A DNA stretch of 64,000 bases from an uncultured Selenomonadales bacterium (GCA_946407015.1 CAMJML010000003.1:62001-126000); one strand, 5' to 3'; shown: positions 17,361 to 25,603, numbered from the stretch's first letter. Notes: generated by a model not told the origin, from the letters alone. Made by a program: numbers and translations.

Positions 17361-18035
17361 ATGGTAGATTGGCTATTGCTGACAATTACTAGTTTTGGTG
17401 TGGCGTTTGTTATTAGTAGAATTAGTATCTATATCCACCTAAAGTTTCTTCGCAATCATGATGACGACTTCATTAAAGTAGACGTTTATTTGCCGCATGG
17501 CATTCTTTTATATAGCATGAAAGTCCCTGTTATTGAGATTGTGAGCCGCAATTATATTCCCTGGCTGGAGTCTGAGGTGAAAACTAAACATGGTGAAACG
17601 AAAACGCATAGCCGGCGCGAGCAACGATTTGTAAAAGTCTTTTTTGATATTTATTTTAAACATCCGCGAAAACTACAGCGGTTATATAAAACTTTTCGTT
17701 ATTACCAAAAACTTTATTTTCGGTTTATGCATCATATCATTCAATCCATTTGTTGCGAAAAGTTTACCTGGAAAACTACTTTTGGATTTGAAGATGCGGC
17801 AGATACGGCAGTCCTATCAGGTGCTTTATGGTCGGTAAAGGCTTTGGTTGTAACTTTTTTACAAAAGCGAACAAACTTTACTGCCAAGCCAATCATTAAG
17901 GTTCAGCCAGTTTTTGGAGAAAAAAAACTCGATATTGACTTTCAGTGTATATTCAGTATCAAACTTGGCCATCTTATAAATGCATCAAAGTATGTATTTT
18001 TTTCTAAACCTAAGGAGGTGCGGCGTCATGTCTGA
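17361..18035 (+). CDS. DUF2953 domain protein
   Basis: A 224-residue protein with one N-terminal hydrophobic segment (LLLTITSFGVAFVISRISIY), a basic middle and the C-terminal FGFEDAADTAVLSGALW and VQPVFGEKKLDIDFQC stretches typical of DUF2953 (YtfI in Bacillus). Function unknown, but the family is regularly next to gerW/ytfJ in spore formers, as here, where it overlaps the gerW start by 8 bases. Confidence 0.85.
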   Translation: MVDWLLLTITSFGVAFVISRISIYIHLKFLRNHDDDFIKVDVYLPHGILLYSMKVPVIEIVSRNYIPWLESEVKTKHGETKTHSRREQRFVKVFFDIYFKHPRKLQRLYKTFRYYQKLYFRFMHHIIQSICCEKFTWKTTFGFEDAADTAVLSGALWSVKALVVTFLQKRTNFTAKPIIKVQPVFGEKKLDIDFQCIFSIKLGHLINASKYVFFSKPKEVRRHV

Positions 18036-18465
18036 ACATCCCATTCAGGGATTAATGAAAACAGCAATGGCAAGTATAAAAGACATGGTTGATGTCAATA
18101 CAATTGTCGGAGATGCAGTTGAAACACCGGATGGCACAGTAATTATACCCATTTCCCGGGTGACGTTTGGATTTGCGGCTGGTGGCGGTGATTATGAGCC
18201 GGAAGAAACAGTAGCCGATCAAGTCTCTCATTCATTTGGGGGAGGCAGCGGGGCCGGTGTCAGTGTCAAACCTGTCGGATTTCTTGTATGTTCACCTACG
18301 AATGGTGTGCGATTTATGCCGGTGGAGGGAAATGCCGTTTACGATCGATTGATTGATCTTGTTCCCCAAACCCTTGCAAAGATTCAGGAAATGATGAAAC
18401 ACAAAGATCACGATAGTATGGACGAACTTGCAGAAACTGCAGAGACCAGCCCATTACATTCCTAA
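18028..18465 (+). CDS. gerW: Spore protein GerW (YtfJ)
   Basis: Sporulation protein needed in Bacillus for normal dipicolinate content and germination. The 145-residue product starts MSEHPIQGLMKTAMASIKDM and has the Gly-rich FAAGGGDYEP and FGGGSGAGVSVKPVGFLV that define the GerW/YtfJ family. ATG 18028 follows AAGGAGGTG (18012-18020) with ideal spacing; longer frame starts in the preceding gene are not credible. Confidence 0.92.
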   Translation: MSEHPIQGLMKTAMASIKDMVDVNTIVGDAVETPDGTVIIPISRVTFGFAAGGGDYEPEETVADQVSHSFGGGSGAGVSVKPVGFLVCSPTNGVRFMPVEGNAVYDRLIDLVPQTLAKIQEMMKHKDHDSMDELAETAETSPLHS

Positions 18466-18493
18466 CTGCTTCTCTTTAAATAAACATTAACAG

Positions 18494-18557
18494 TTAGCCC
18501 CCTGGAAAGTAAGGTTTTCATGAGTGATCACGAAAATCTTACTTTCCAGGGGGCTAA
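18494..18557. terminator. Long hairpin after gerW
   Basis: TTAGCCCCCTGGAAAGTAAG (18494-18513) pairs perfectly with 18538-18557; one G-U and five further pairs extend the stem inward, leaving a 12-base loop. No T tract follows. Likely an intrinsic terminator or 3' stabiliser. Confidence 0.7.
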
Positions 18558-18594
18558 AATATTATCACTTCAGTAGCAAAAAGATTGCATCCCT

Positions 18595-18603
18595 CATAGG
18601 ATA
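18595..18603 (+). promoter_or_regulatory. Possible sigma-K -10 element
   Basis: CATAGGATA matches the sigma-K -10 consensus CATAnnnTA; no clear AC-type -35 is seen at the right distance. It lies 40 bases before a small spore-type gene, so a late mother-cell promoter is plausible but weak. Confidence 0.3.
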
Positions 18604-18642
18604 ACGTGCATCACAACTATAAACCTCAAGGGAGGAATAAAT

Positions 18643-18759
18643 ATGGGTTTTGGTGGTTTTGGCGGCGGCAATGGACGCGGTAGCTGGTGGATTATCATTA
18701 TTATCATTATTCTACTGCTATTCTTCTGCTGCGAAGATGATTTCTCATCAAGCTGCTAA
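18643..18759 (+). CDS. YjcZ-like small Gly-rich membrane protein
   Basis: 38 residues: a Gly-rich start (MGFGGFGGGNGRGSWW), an unbroken Ile/Leu/Phe membrane segment, then CCEDDFSSSC. This layout is that of the YjcZ/sporulation small membrane proteins of Bacillus and related spore formers, which are made late and have no known activity. ATG 18643 follows AAGGGAGGAAT. It has its own terminator. Confidence 0.78.
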   Translation: MGFGGFGGGNGRGSWWIIIIIIILLLFFCCEDDFSSSC

Positions 18760-18773
18760 AAAAATCTCAGATC

Positions 18774-18810
18774 ATGCAAAACACCACTGCCTTGCAGTGG
18801 TGTTTTGCAT
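18774..18810. terminator. 17-bp perfect hairpin
   Basis: ATGCAAAACACCACTGC (18774-18790) pairs perfectly with 18794-18810 over a CTT loop; the 3' arm contains TTTT. Terminates the small YjcZ-like gene. Confidence 0.8.
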
Positions 18811-18814
18811 GAAG

Positions 18815-18849
18815 TAAAGAGTAACTAGGCGGTGCTTAGTTACTCTTTA
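18815..18849. terminator. 13-bp hairpin, possibly for the - strand gene
   Basis: TAAAGAGTAACTA (18815-18827) pairs with 18837-18849 over nine bases. It lies between the YjcZ-like gene and the convergent 62-codon gene and could stop either. Confidence 0.6.
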
Positions 18850-18944
18850 TTTATAAAGGCTTACTTGTTTAGCGGGAACTTATTCACGCTAAGTATTTTT
18901 TCTGCACATCTAAATTAAATTTTTGACATATAAATGGTACTGTA

Positions 18945-19133
18945 CTAGCTAAGTTTATTTAGCTGTTCTTTGATTTGAGTGGCATGAAGGGCTTCGGCTT
19001 CGGCAAAATGACTGAACATCTTGGAAACTTCTGGGTTATTAATTTGTTTGGCAAAAGTTTGATAGTCGCGCACTAATTCTTGCTTTTGGGTCAAAGTGGT
19101 ACGTAATGAAGTTTTAACATCGACTGTTTCCAC
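18945..19133 (-). CDS. Short ferritin-like/rubrerythrin-like helical protein
   Basis: A 62-residue, all-helical acidic protein. The C-terminal half FSHFAEAEALHATQIKEQL holds an ExxH-like pattern seen in ferritin-like proteins, but only one helix pair is present, so iron binding is doubtful. Small spore proteins of similar size and composition occur in spore formers. GTG 19133 is chosen because AAGGAGGTGATT overlaps the upstream GTG at 19142 and is eight bases from 19133. Confidence 0.65.
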   Translation of the reverse strand: METVDVKTSLRTTLTQKQELVRDYQTFAKQINNPEVSKMFSHFAEAEALHATQIKEQLNKLS

Positions 19134-19198
19134 ACTAATCACCTCCTTAAATTTAGTTATATTATGGCCTTTTAAAAGCTTAATGATGTATGGACACT

Positions 19199-19227
19199 TT
19201 GACGGTTGGGAAAAACATATATATAAT
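19199..19227 (+). promoter_or_regulatory. Strong sigma-A promoter of DD-carboxypeptidase
   Basis: TTGACG (19199-19204), exactly 17 bases, TATAAT (19222-19227), 45 bases before the gene start. One of the best vegetative promoters in the window. Confidence 0.75.
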
Positions 19228-19272
19228 AGTTATGTCATTTTAAAATGATTATGGGGAAAGGACAATTTATAC

Positions 19273-20412
19273 ATGATACGAAAGTATATAACGGTAATAT
19301 TTTTGGGATTATCTGTTTTGGGTGCTAGCAGCGCTTATGCTGCTCCTATAGAATTAACAGCGAAATCGGCAATTGTCATGGATGCCCAGACTGGAAAGGT
19401 CTTATATGCGAAAGATGCAGAATCCCAACGGTACCCGGCAAGCACTACCAAAATCATGACACTCATTGTAGCCTTAGAACATGGCAACCTGGATGATATG
19501 GTTACTGCCAGCACGAATGCTGCGACTACAGAAGGATCGTCTCTTTGGCTGTCACCTGGTGAGCAACTCAAACTTCTGGATATGTTATATGGAATTATGC
19601 TGATATCAGGAAACGACGCCACAGTGGCTGTAGCCGAGCATATTTCAGGATCTGTCGATAAATTTGCAAAATTGATGACTGAGAAAGCTCATGCAATTGG
19701 TGCTATGAATACGAATTTTGTTAATTCAAGCGGGCTGCCGGATCCCAATCATGTTACAACAGCTCACGATCTAGCTAGAATTGCGGCCTATGGTTATAAA
19801 AATCCTTTATTTACTCAGATCGTTAGTACACAACGTAAAGTGATTCCTTGGCCAGGTAAAGATCATGATCGGGAATTGTATAATGAAAATAAAATGCTGT
19901 GGTTATTTGAGGGGGGCAATGGAGTTAAAACCGGCTATACCGATGCGGCCGGACGTTGCTTAGTATCGGCAGCAAACAGAAACGGAATTCAGTTGGTTGC
20001 AGTTGTATTAGACAGTGATCACATGTGGGATGATTCCATTGCATTATTAGAATATGGTTTTCAGCAATTGCGACCTATGACAATGTTGAACCAAGGTGAT
20101 ATTTTAAAAACCGTGAAGATTACCGAGGGGAAAAAGGATACCGTGAAACTGGTTACGAGCAATAATATTGTGGTGCCTGTATCAGCGGATGATAAAGATC
20201 AATTTCGTACGGTTATAGAGGCTCCAAATAAAATAGAGGCTCCAATAACCGCTGGACAAAAGTTAGGGGTAGCTCGAGTTATGTACAAAGACAAGGAAAT
20301 CGGTACAGTTGATCTCGTTGCTACCGATACGGTTGAGCGAAAATCTTTTTTTGGTATGCTGTGGGGATCGGTGTGGAGCTTCTTTACTTATGTTGTTAAA
20401 AATTTCGCATAA
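19273..20412 (+). CDS. D-alanyl-D-alanine carboxypeptidase (PBP5-like)
   Basis: Second S11 DD-carboxypeptidase in the window, 379 residues. Signal peptide ends SSAYAAP. Motifs: STTK nucleophile, SGND, VKTGYT. A C-terminal domain and an aromatic amphipathic tail (FGMLWGSVWSFFTYVV) for membrane attachment follow. The consensus vegetative promoter suggests this is the housekeeping enzyme, in contrast to dacF beside spoIIA. Confidence 0.92.
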   Translation: MIRKYITVIFLGLSVLGASSAYAAPIELTAKSAIVMDAQTGKVLYAKDAESQRYPASTTKIMTLIVALEHGNLDDMVTASTNAATTEGSSLWLSPGEQLKLLDMLYGIMLISGNDATVAVAEHISGSVDKFAKLMTEKAHAIGAMNTNFVNSSGLPDPNHVTTAHDLARIAAYGYKNPLFTQIVSTQRKVIPWPGKDHDRELYNENKMLWLFEGGNGVKTGYTDAAGRCLVSAANRNGIQLVAVVLDSDHMWDDSIALLEYGFQQLRPMTMLNQGDILKTVKITEGKKDTVKLVTSNNIVVPVSADDKDQFRTVIEAPNKIEAPITAGQKLGVARVMYKDKEIGTVDLVATDTVERKSFFGMLWGSVWSFFTYVVKNFA

Positions 20413-20425
20413 AGCATAAAAGGCT

Positions 20426-20486
20426 ATCGTCATGAATGCAACAAGCCTGTAGAGGTTTGCTGCGTTTATGGCGATCATTGTTTTTT
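20426..20486 (+). terminator. Long G-U-rich terminator
   Basis: ATCGTCATGAATGCAAC and AAGCCT at 20426-20448 pair, with several G-U wobbles, to AGGTTT and GCTGCGTTTATGGCGAT up to 20475, then CATTGTTTTTT. Ends the carboxypeptidase gene. Confidence 0.65.
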
Positions 20487-20565
20487 GTACCTTTAAGGGG
20501 CACCGGTGACTAAGAGTTCTACCATAAACACAATTATCATACCTTCATTACAGGGGGATGGTAAT

Positions 20566-21159
20566 ATGATTAATTTGATTTGGATGTTATTTCTCGTAGC
20601 CGGAATTGGATATGCCGGTTGGCAGGGGCGTATAGAGGTTGTAACGCAGAGTGCAATATCTGCGGCTGAGGGAGCGGTTATTTTATCCTTTAAATTGATC
20701 GGGGTTATGTGCCTATGGCTAGGCATCATGAAAATCGCAGAGTTGGCAGGTTTAGTCAAGCTATTTGCCTTAGTGCTAAGTCCGTTTATGCGAATTTTAT
20801 TTCCCAGTGTTCCTAAAAAACATCCGGCTATGGGAGCTATTGTAATGACGATCAGCGCGAACATGCTGGGCTTAGGAAATGCAGCTACTCCCTTGGGAAT
20901 AAAAGCCATGCAAGAATTACAAAAATTAAACGATAAAAAAGATACTGCATCAGATGCTATGTGCACCTTGTTAGCATTATGTACGACTGGTTTTACGCTT
21001 GTCCCTGCAACGATTATTGCATTGCGCTCAGCCGCAGGATCGACAAATCCGGCTGAAATTGTTGGTACTACCGTCCTAGTCAGTCTGATGGCAACTTTTA
21101 CTGCGCTATTGGCGGATCGCCTCTGTCGTGCTTTGTATGCAGCACGGGGAAGGAGGTAG
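20566..21159 (+). CDS. spmA: Spore maturation protein A
   Basis: Nucleoside-recognition (Gate) domain membrane protein that with SpmB is needed for core dehydration and spore heat resistance. The 197-residue product starts MINLIWMLFLVAGIGYAG and has GVMCLWLGIMKIAE, ANMLGLGNAATPLGIKAM and LCTTGFTLVPATIIALR. ATG 20566 follows GGGGGAT; the frame extends to 20506 without a good site. Confidence 0.93.
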   Translation: MINLIWMLFLVAGIGYAGWQGRIEVVTQSAISAAEGAVILSFKLIGVMCLWLGIMKIAELAGLVKLFALVLSPFMRILFPSVPKKHPAMGAIVMTISANMLGLGNAATPLGIKAMQELQKLNDKKDTASDAMCTLLALCTTGFTLVPATIIALRSAAGSTNPAEIVGTTVLVSLMATFTALLADRLCRALYAARGRR

Positions 21160-21162
21160 AAA

Positions 21163-21699
21163 ATGTTTGCGGAAATTTGCCGGGAATTATCCATATGGGC
21201 TATACCCGTTATTTTGCTGCTGATTCCTTTGATTGGTTATCTTCGGAAAGTTCATGTTTATGAAGCTTTTGTTGATGGTGCAGCAGAAGGCTTTAAAACA
21301 GCCATTCGAATTATGCCTTTTTTAGTTGCAATGATGGTGGCTATTAATGTTTTTAGAGCTTCCGGTGCTATGGACGCTGTGATAACGCTTATATCTCCTC
21401 TCCTTAGTTTGCTGGGAGTTCCCGCTGAGCTTGTCCCGCTTGCCGTTATGCGTCCGCTTTCCGGTACTGGATCATTAGGGTTAGCTACTGAAATTTTAAA
21501 TACGTTCGGACCAGATTCATTGTGGGGGCGAATAGCTTCAACGGTCATGGGAAGTACGGATACAACTTTTTATATCTTAACTGTATATTTTGGAGCTGTC
21601 GGAATTCGGAAACCCCGCTATTCCGTATTCGTTGGTCTACTCGGGGATTTGACAGGATTTTTTGTGTCTATTTATATTTGCACAAAAGTGTTTTCGTGA
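21163..21699 (+). CDS. spmB: Spore maturation protein B
   Basis: Partner of SpmA, 178 residues, same Gate-type membrane fold: GAAEGFKTAIRIMPFLVAMM-like stretch, RPLSGTGSLGLATEI and GSTDTTFYILTVYFG. ATG 21163 follows GGAAGGAGG three bases after the spmA stop. Confidence 0.93.
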   Translation: MFAEICRELSIWAIPVILLLIPLIGYLRKVHVYEAFVDGAAEGFKTAIRIMPFLVAMMVAINVFRASGAMDAVITLISPLLSLLGVPAELVPLAVMRPLSGTGSLGLATEILNTFGPDSLWGRIASTVMGSTDTTFYILTVYFGAVGIRKPRYSVFVGLLGDLTGFFVSIYICTKVFS

Positions 21700-21710
21700 C
21701 AAATTGATTT

Positions 21711-21756
21711 CGAAAGAAAATAAGACTTGGTCTAGACCAAGTCTTATTTTCTTTCG
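21711..21756. terminator. 46-base perfect palindrome after spmB
   Basis: Positions 21711-21733 and 21734-21756 are exact reverse complements with no central spacer (centre TCTAGA). The 3' arm contains TTTTCTTT. It likely terminates spmAB and could also block transcription arriving on the - strand from the recombinase gene. Confidence 0.75.
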
Positions 21757-21826
21757 GTCTTTAGTGGCACTTCGTTCATGCAGGAATAGACTGTAATGTG
21801 ACAATGAGGAGAATGGAGGGACGTCC

Positions 21827-22969
21827 ATGATAAAGGTTGTAGTCGTCGGCGGGGGTTGGGCTGGGTGCGCTGCAGCGTTGTCTGCTGCTAAAGCGGGTGC
21901 ACAAGTCATGTTGCTCGAACGCACTGATTTATTACTAGGAACAGGACTTGTCGGAGGCATATTCCGCAATAACGGTCGTTATACAGCTGCTGAAGAGGCC
22001 ATAGCTATGGGAGGCGGAGACCTGTTTGTCGCTATGGATGCAAATAGTCGGCATCGGTCAGTCAGTTTTCCAGGCCATAGTCACGCCTCGTTTTACGATG
22101 TTACCACAATGGAACCTTTGGTAAAGAAGATCCTACAAAATTACGGTGTTGAAATTAAAACCAAAACGCGTGTTGTGGATGTTATAAAATATGGCAAGAA
22201 ATTACAGGGTGTTATGGTGGATGGCGGTGAAGTGATTAAAGCAGATGCTTTTGTGGATACCACCGGAACTGCCGGTCCAATGGGCAATTGTCTTACATAT
22301 GGTAATGGTTGTGCAATGTGCATCATTCGCTGCCCCTCTTTTGGTCCTAGGGTTAGCCTAACAGCCAAAGCTGATGTCAAAGAATTAGTTGGGCAAAAGG
22401 ACGATGGATCGAGTGGAGCAATGAGCGGATCATGCAAATTAAATAAAGACTCTCTTAGCCAAGAAATTCGAGATAAACTTGAAAGTGAAGGAGTCGTTGT
22501 TTTATCATTGCCTGAAAATATTCATAAAAGCGGTTCTCTTGGCAAAAAAGCCTGCACACAATATGCTTTAGCAGAATATGCAAAAAATTTAGTCCTGCTG
22601 GATACAGGTCATGCAAAAATGATGACATCTTACTTTCCGTTAGAAGATTTGCGAACCATTCCAGGATTAGAAAGAGCACGCTATGAAGACCCTTATGCCG
22701 GAGGTATTGGCAATTCAATGCGCTACTTAGGCATTGCTCCTTGCAATGATGTACTGAAGGTTGATGGAATTGATAACTTGTTCTGTGCAGGAGAAAAGTC
22801 GGCTATTCTTGTTGGTCATACAGAGGCTGTGGCTACTGGTTTATTAGCAGGGCATAATGCTGTAGCTTTATCTACCATTTGCGATGCAAACTCCTATAAA
22901 AAGTCAATTTCAATCTCATTTTGCCTGCTAATACGAATCGCCGCAATCAAATTGGTTAACATCCCGTGA
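21827..22969 (+). CDS. FAD-dependent oxidoreductase, 5' part, interrupted
   Basis: N-terminal part of a flavoprotein. It opens with the dinucleotide-binding motif VVVGGGWAGCAAALSAAKAG and ends its flavin domain with NLFCAGEKSAILVGHTEA. A Cys cluster C155, C162-x2-C165-x3-C169 suggests metal or redox function. From about residue 347 the frame leaves the native gene and runs 34 codons into the end of a mobile element, antisense to its recombinase, giving a 380-residue chimera. The missing 3' part is at 26501-26754. ATG 21827 follows GGAGGGACG. Exact reaction unknown. Confidence 0.85.
   Translation: MIKVVVVGGGWAGCAAALSAAKAGAQVMLLERTDLLLGTGLVGGIFRNNGRYTAAEEAIAMGGGDLFVAMDANSRHRSVSFPGHSHASFYDVTTMEPLVKKILQNYGVEIKTKTRVVDVIKYGKKLQGVMVDGGEVIKADAFVDTTGTAGPMGNCLTYGNGCAMCIIRCPSFGPRVSLTAKADVKELVGQKDDGSSGAMSGSCKLNKDSLSQEIRDKLESEGVVVLSLPENIHKSGSLGKKACTQYALAEYAKNLVLLDTGHAKMMTSYFPLEDLRTIPGLERARYEDPYAGGIGNSMRYLGIAPCNDVLKVDGIDNLFCAGEKSAILVGHTEAVATGLLAGHNAVALSTICDANSYKKSISISFCLLIRIAAIKLVNIP
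22859..22865. repeat. Left attachment core GCTGTAG
   Basis: Identical to 26494-26500. It encodes Ala-Val (GCT GTA G) in the flavoprotein frame. Just inside the element, CATTTGCGATGCAAAC (22876-22891) is partly complementary to GTTTTGCAAATG inside the right end, as expected of recombinase-binding arms. Confidence 0.8.
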
Positions 22970-24357
22970 CGTTCTTTATTATCAGCATTCGCCCATGCTT
23001 TCTCAAAATCACACAATATTTCGATGACCTCCTGGGGCTTTTTAGTTTTTTGATTGCTTACTGTAATTGCATGATTATATGCCATCATCTGGCTTTCCAA
23101 AAAGATACGGCGGTTGCGTAATTCTTTGACCCGTTCATTAAGATCCTCTGCAGAAATAAGGTTATTTTCAAAAGCTTGATACCACTTATCCAGCTTTTTC
23201 TTGATTCCATCTAACTCCTTTTTAGCTTGGTTCAGCGCTTTTAACGTGAGGTTAGCGCTATTGCTGGTTGCTGCAAATTTGGCAGCTAATCTGTTTATTA
23301 ACTGGAAATTATGATTATAGCTGGTGAGCTGGTCAATGATGATTCTATCTAAGTCGAAAGCCCGTTTGTAGCCTGAACGGCAGGAAGTATCTTTCACCAT
23401 GGTTTCAGAACAGCCATCTTGCGAATAACAAACGTAATAACTGATCTTTTCCTTCGGATTGCGAGGATTTTTCCAGACCTTTTTCATTCTCATTTTGGCA
23501 CCACATTCAGCACAGTAAAGAAGGCCAACAAGCAAACCGGATTCAGCTTTTCGGTTGTAGGTGCTCCGGGTAGCTTGCAATTTCTGCGCATCAAAGAATT
23601 GCTGTTCGGAAATAATGGCCGGATGCCTGCCTTTATAAAGTTGTTCTTTATGACGGATAAACCCAGCATAAAAGGCGTTATGCAGCATGGCTTTAATCGT
23701 AGATCTTTGCCAACTGTCCGATGATCCTGGCGAAGGGATTTGACGTTCATTTAGACAGTCTGCGATGTATTGATATCCTCGGCCGCAAGTAAGGTATTCA
23801 TTAAAAATAAAACGAACGATAGAAGCTTCTATGGTATTTACAGATACCGTTTTGATAGCGGGGTTATGATCATAGCCGTATGGAATAGGCCCTCCCATAA
23901 AACGGCCTTGTTTGGCTGACTCTTTTTTAGCATCCTTTACACGTTCTATAATCGTTTCCCGTTCCAACTGAGCAAACACCGCCATCATTCCAATTGCGGC
24001 CTTACCAAATGGTGTTGTAGTATCGAATGGTTCTGAGACGGATTTAAAGCCAACAGATGAAAGCTCTAAAACATCTTCAAGAAGATAGAGGACGTCTTTT
24101 TGCCGACGTGAAAGACGGTCTAGTTTGATCACGACAACCGCCTTGATTTTTCTTGCTTTGACATCCTGAATCAGTTGCTGGATAGCGGGCCTGTTTAAGT
24201 CCTTGCCGCTATAACCGTCGTCAATATAAAAATCATATAAATCCCATCCCTGAGATTGGATATAGGCTAACAGGCGTGATTTTTGTGAGGGGATGGATAC
24301 TCCTTGCTCAGCCTGCTCCTCTGTTGAAACGCGTATATAGGCTGCGACCGGAAACAT
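22894..24357 (-). CDS. Large serine recombinase (SpoIVCA-like)
   Basis: Site-specific integrase/excisionase of 487 residues. The N-terminal resolvase domain (about 1-150) has the nucleophile Ser11 in YIRVSTEEQ, the LDRLSRRQKD motif and the GMMAVFAQLERETIIERVK helix. The recombinase domain follows, then a zinc ribbon (LLYCAECGAKMRMKK ... CYSQDGC ... CRSGYKR) and a coiled coil near 370-440. ATG 24357 follows AGGAGG; frame extension upstream lacks a site. Size and domain order match SpoIVCA and other large serine recombinases. No cargo terminator separates it from the flavoprotein gene, so its message runs antisense into it. Confidence 0.93.
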   Translation of the reverse strand: MFPVAAYIRVSTEEQAEQGVSIPSQKSRLLAYIQSQGWDLYDFYIDDGYSGKDLNRPAIQQLIQDVKARKIKAVVVIKLDRLSRRQKDVLYLLEDVLELSSVGFKSVSEPFDTTTPFGKAAIGMMAVFAQLERETIIERVKDAKKESAKQGRFMGGPIPYGYDHNPAIKTVSVNTIEASIVRFIFNEYLTCGRGYQYIADCLNERQIPSPGSSDSWQRSTIKAMLHNAFYAGFIRHKEQLYKGRHPAIISEQQFFDAQKLQATRSTYNRKAESGLLVGLLYCAECGAKMRMKKVWKNPRNPKEKISYYVCYSQDGCSETMVKDTSCRSGYKRAFDLDRIIIDQLTSYNHNFQLINRLAAKFAATSNSANLTLKALNQAKKELDGIKKKLDKWYQAFENNLISAEDLNERVKELRNRRIFLESQMMAYNHAITVSNQKTKKPQEVIEILCDFEKAWANADNKERHGMLTNLIAAIRISRQNEIEIDFL

Positions 24358-24429
24358 CGTTGAACCTCCTGTATACAAAAGTTGCCGTTAAGTTTGTAGT
24401 ACAGTTTATTCTGCTGTTGCTTATTCTAG

Positions 24430-24493
24430 AAATCCTGAAAATGAGTAAAACCACTGTAATTTATTACAGTGGTTTTACTCATTTTCAGGATTT
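24430..24493. repeat. Perfect 31-bp inverted repeat upstream of recombinase
   Basis: Positions 24430-24460 and 24463-24493 are exact reverse complements separated by TT. It lies 73 bases upstream of the recombinase start. As RNA on the - strand it would stop transcripts arriving from the DUF2164 gene, insulating the recombinase; no long T tract follows. A protein-binding site is also possible. Confidence 0.75.
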
Positions 24494-24621
24494 ATTATCA
24501 TCATATGACCGCTCAATACAGCGATGTTATGGAAACTATGCAAAACTTACGATTGGAATTCTGCGGGAATTGGTCAATGGACAACTTTTTCCAGCATATG
24601 TTTTTATTAGGAGGGGTTGAT

Positions 24622-24768
24622 ATGAAATTTATTGTGAAATCTGTGCGTTATGCAGACTCGCCTAATTTAATAAAACAACGCAGGGTATATGAGCTTGTAT
24701 GGAAAGTTTACCAGCGGTCCAAGATAGAGGAAAAAAATGATAATGACGATGAATTTACAAAGAAGTAA
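24622..24768 (+). CDS. 48-residue protein in element, unknown
   Basis: Starts ATG 24622 six bases after AGGAGGGG (24608-24615). The product (MKFIVKSVRYADSPNLIKQR...) has a basic N-terminal half and an acidic/basic charged tail. I do not recognise it. It is the only + strand gene close to the recombinase and small charged proteins can act as recombination directionality factors (SprB of SPbeta is an example), so that role is a guess. The frame can open at 24505 but no ribosome site is there. Confidence 0.5.
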   Translation: MKFIVKSVRYADSPNLIKQRRVYELVWKVYQRSKIEEKNDNDDEFTKK

Positions 24769-24811
24769 ACGGTAGAAAATAAGCAAGGTCAAACTCATCC
24801 CTTAATGAAAA

Positions 24812-25060
24812 TTAGCGACGGGTGTCAGTGGTTGAATGTTTTTCAAGCGAGAATATTTCTTCAATTTTTCCAAGCATCAGGTTATGGCAATCGGATAATG
24901 CTTGATTATAAATGAAAATACCAACATCGTTAAGAATAAAGTCAAGGATGATTGAAGCTTGAAACTCACTGAGCTTTTCATCTCTTTCGGTAAGAAAAAA
25001 TCTTTGGATGCTTTTTATTATGTCAGTTTGCTTGTCTTTATCAAGCTGAATTTTTTTCAT
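24812..25060 (-). CDS. DUF2164 family protein
   Basis: 82 residues starting MKKIQLDKDKQTDIIKSIQR, with FFLTERDEKLSEFQASIILD and FILNDVGIFIYNQALSD, the usual DUF2164 pattern. Function unknown; the family is small, cytosolic and scattered in Firmicutes. ATG 25060 follows GGAGGT with 7-base spacing; the upstream frame to 25093 has no site. Cargo of the element. Confidence 0.82.
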   Translation of the reverse strand: MKKIQLDKDKQTDIIKSIQRFFLTERDEKLSEFQASIILDFILNDVGIFIYNQALSDCHNLMLGKIEEIFSLEKHSTTDTRR

Positions 25061-25120
25061 TTGTGTGACCTCCAACGCTATTTTGTCTTTCAATATTATA
25101 CTAGGCTACAAGGATAGAGG

Positions 25121-25151
25121 GAAAAGAAAAAGCCCCGCAGGAGCAGCGGGG
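25121..25151 (-). terminator. - strand terminator in element
   Basis: On the - strand CCCCGC, loop TGCTCCT, GCGGGG, then CTTTTTCTTTT. It ends transcription of the 41-codon gene at 25289-25414, before DUF2164. Confidence 0.75.
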
Positions 25152-25288
25152 GAAGGGAGAGGAGAATTTCTATTATATAAGCATTATGCCCTCAGAGTGA
25201 AACCATTATTCACTGAAATAAAAAATACTCAAGGTTTATTGGATGCAATGAAGTCGATGCTGAATTACAACTGGGCAGCGAGCGGTTC

Positions 25289-25414
25289 TCATGTTGAAGG
25301 ATGATTGGGACCTTCGGTATGCCTATTACCCACATCATCATGACGGGTATTTTGTTGGTTTTGCTGCTTGGCTTTTTTTTGTGCCAAAGAATCATTTGAT
25401 TGTTTTTTTACCAT
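25289..25414 (-). CDS. Small hydrophilic protein, SASP-like in composition
   Basis: 41 residues, MVKKQSNDSLAQKKAKQQNQ onward, very rich in Q, N, K, H and lacking hydrophobic runs. The composition resembles minor small acid-soluble spore proteins such as SspK/SspP of Bacillus, but no specific family signature can be claimed. ATG 25414 has a textbook AGGAGGTGATCTT site. A sigma-G-like promoter and a downstream terminator frame it as a single-gene unit. Confidence 0.6.
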   Translation of the reverse strand: MVKKQSNDSLAQKKAKQQNQQNTRHDDVGNRHTEGPNHPST

Positions 25415-25467
25415 AAGATCACCTCCAGGATTATTGTTTGTCAGATTAATAAATTCATACAAAATTG

Positions 25468-25498
25468 AATCATGCAAGCGATCAAGTTGCAAAATTCA
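25468..25498 (-). promoter_or_regulatory. Possible sigma-G promoter
   Basis: Reading the - strand: TGAATT (25498-25493), 18 bases, CATGATT (25474-25468), against a sigma-G consensus of TGAATA and CATACTA. The -35 is 5/6 and the spacer right; the -10 keeps only CAT and the T. About 50 bases upstream of the SASP-like start. Confidence 0.3.
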
Positions 25499-25603
25499 AT
25501 AACACGGGCTTTCATGACGGTTGCTGACAAAAATTGTAGTAATTTTATGAAAAGGAAATAATTACCATTTATAGAATCTTCTAAGATAATGGATGGTGAT
25601 TGG

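Noticed and set aside
20332-20566. Structured RNA before spmA
   Set aside because: The pairing at 20426-20475 is followed by a T run and is best read as the terminator of the preceding gene.
24505-24768. Longer 88-codon version of the 48-codon element gene
   Set aside because: ATG 24505 has no Shine-Dalgarno, while 24622 has a strong one at good spacing.
25065-25304. 79-codon + strand frame in the element
   Set aside because: No ribosome site, start inside the DUF2164 leader, overlaps a - strand terminator and the SASP-like gene.
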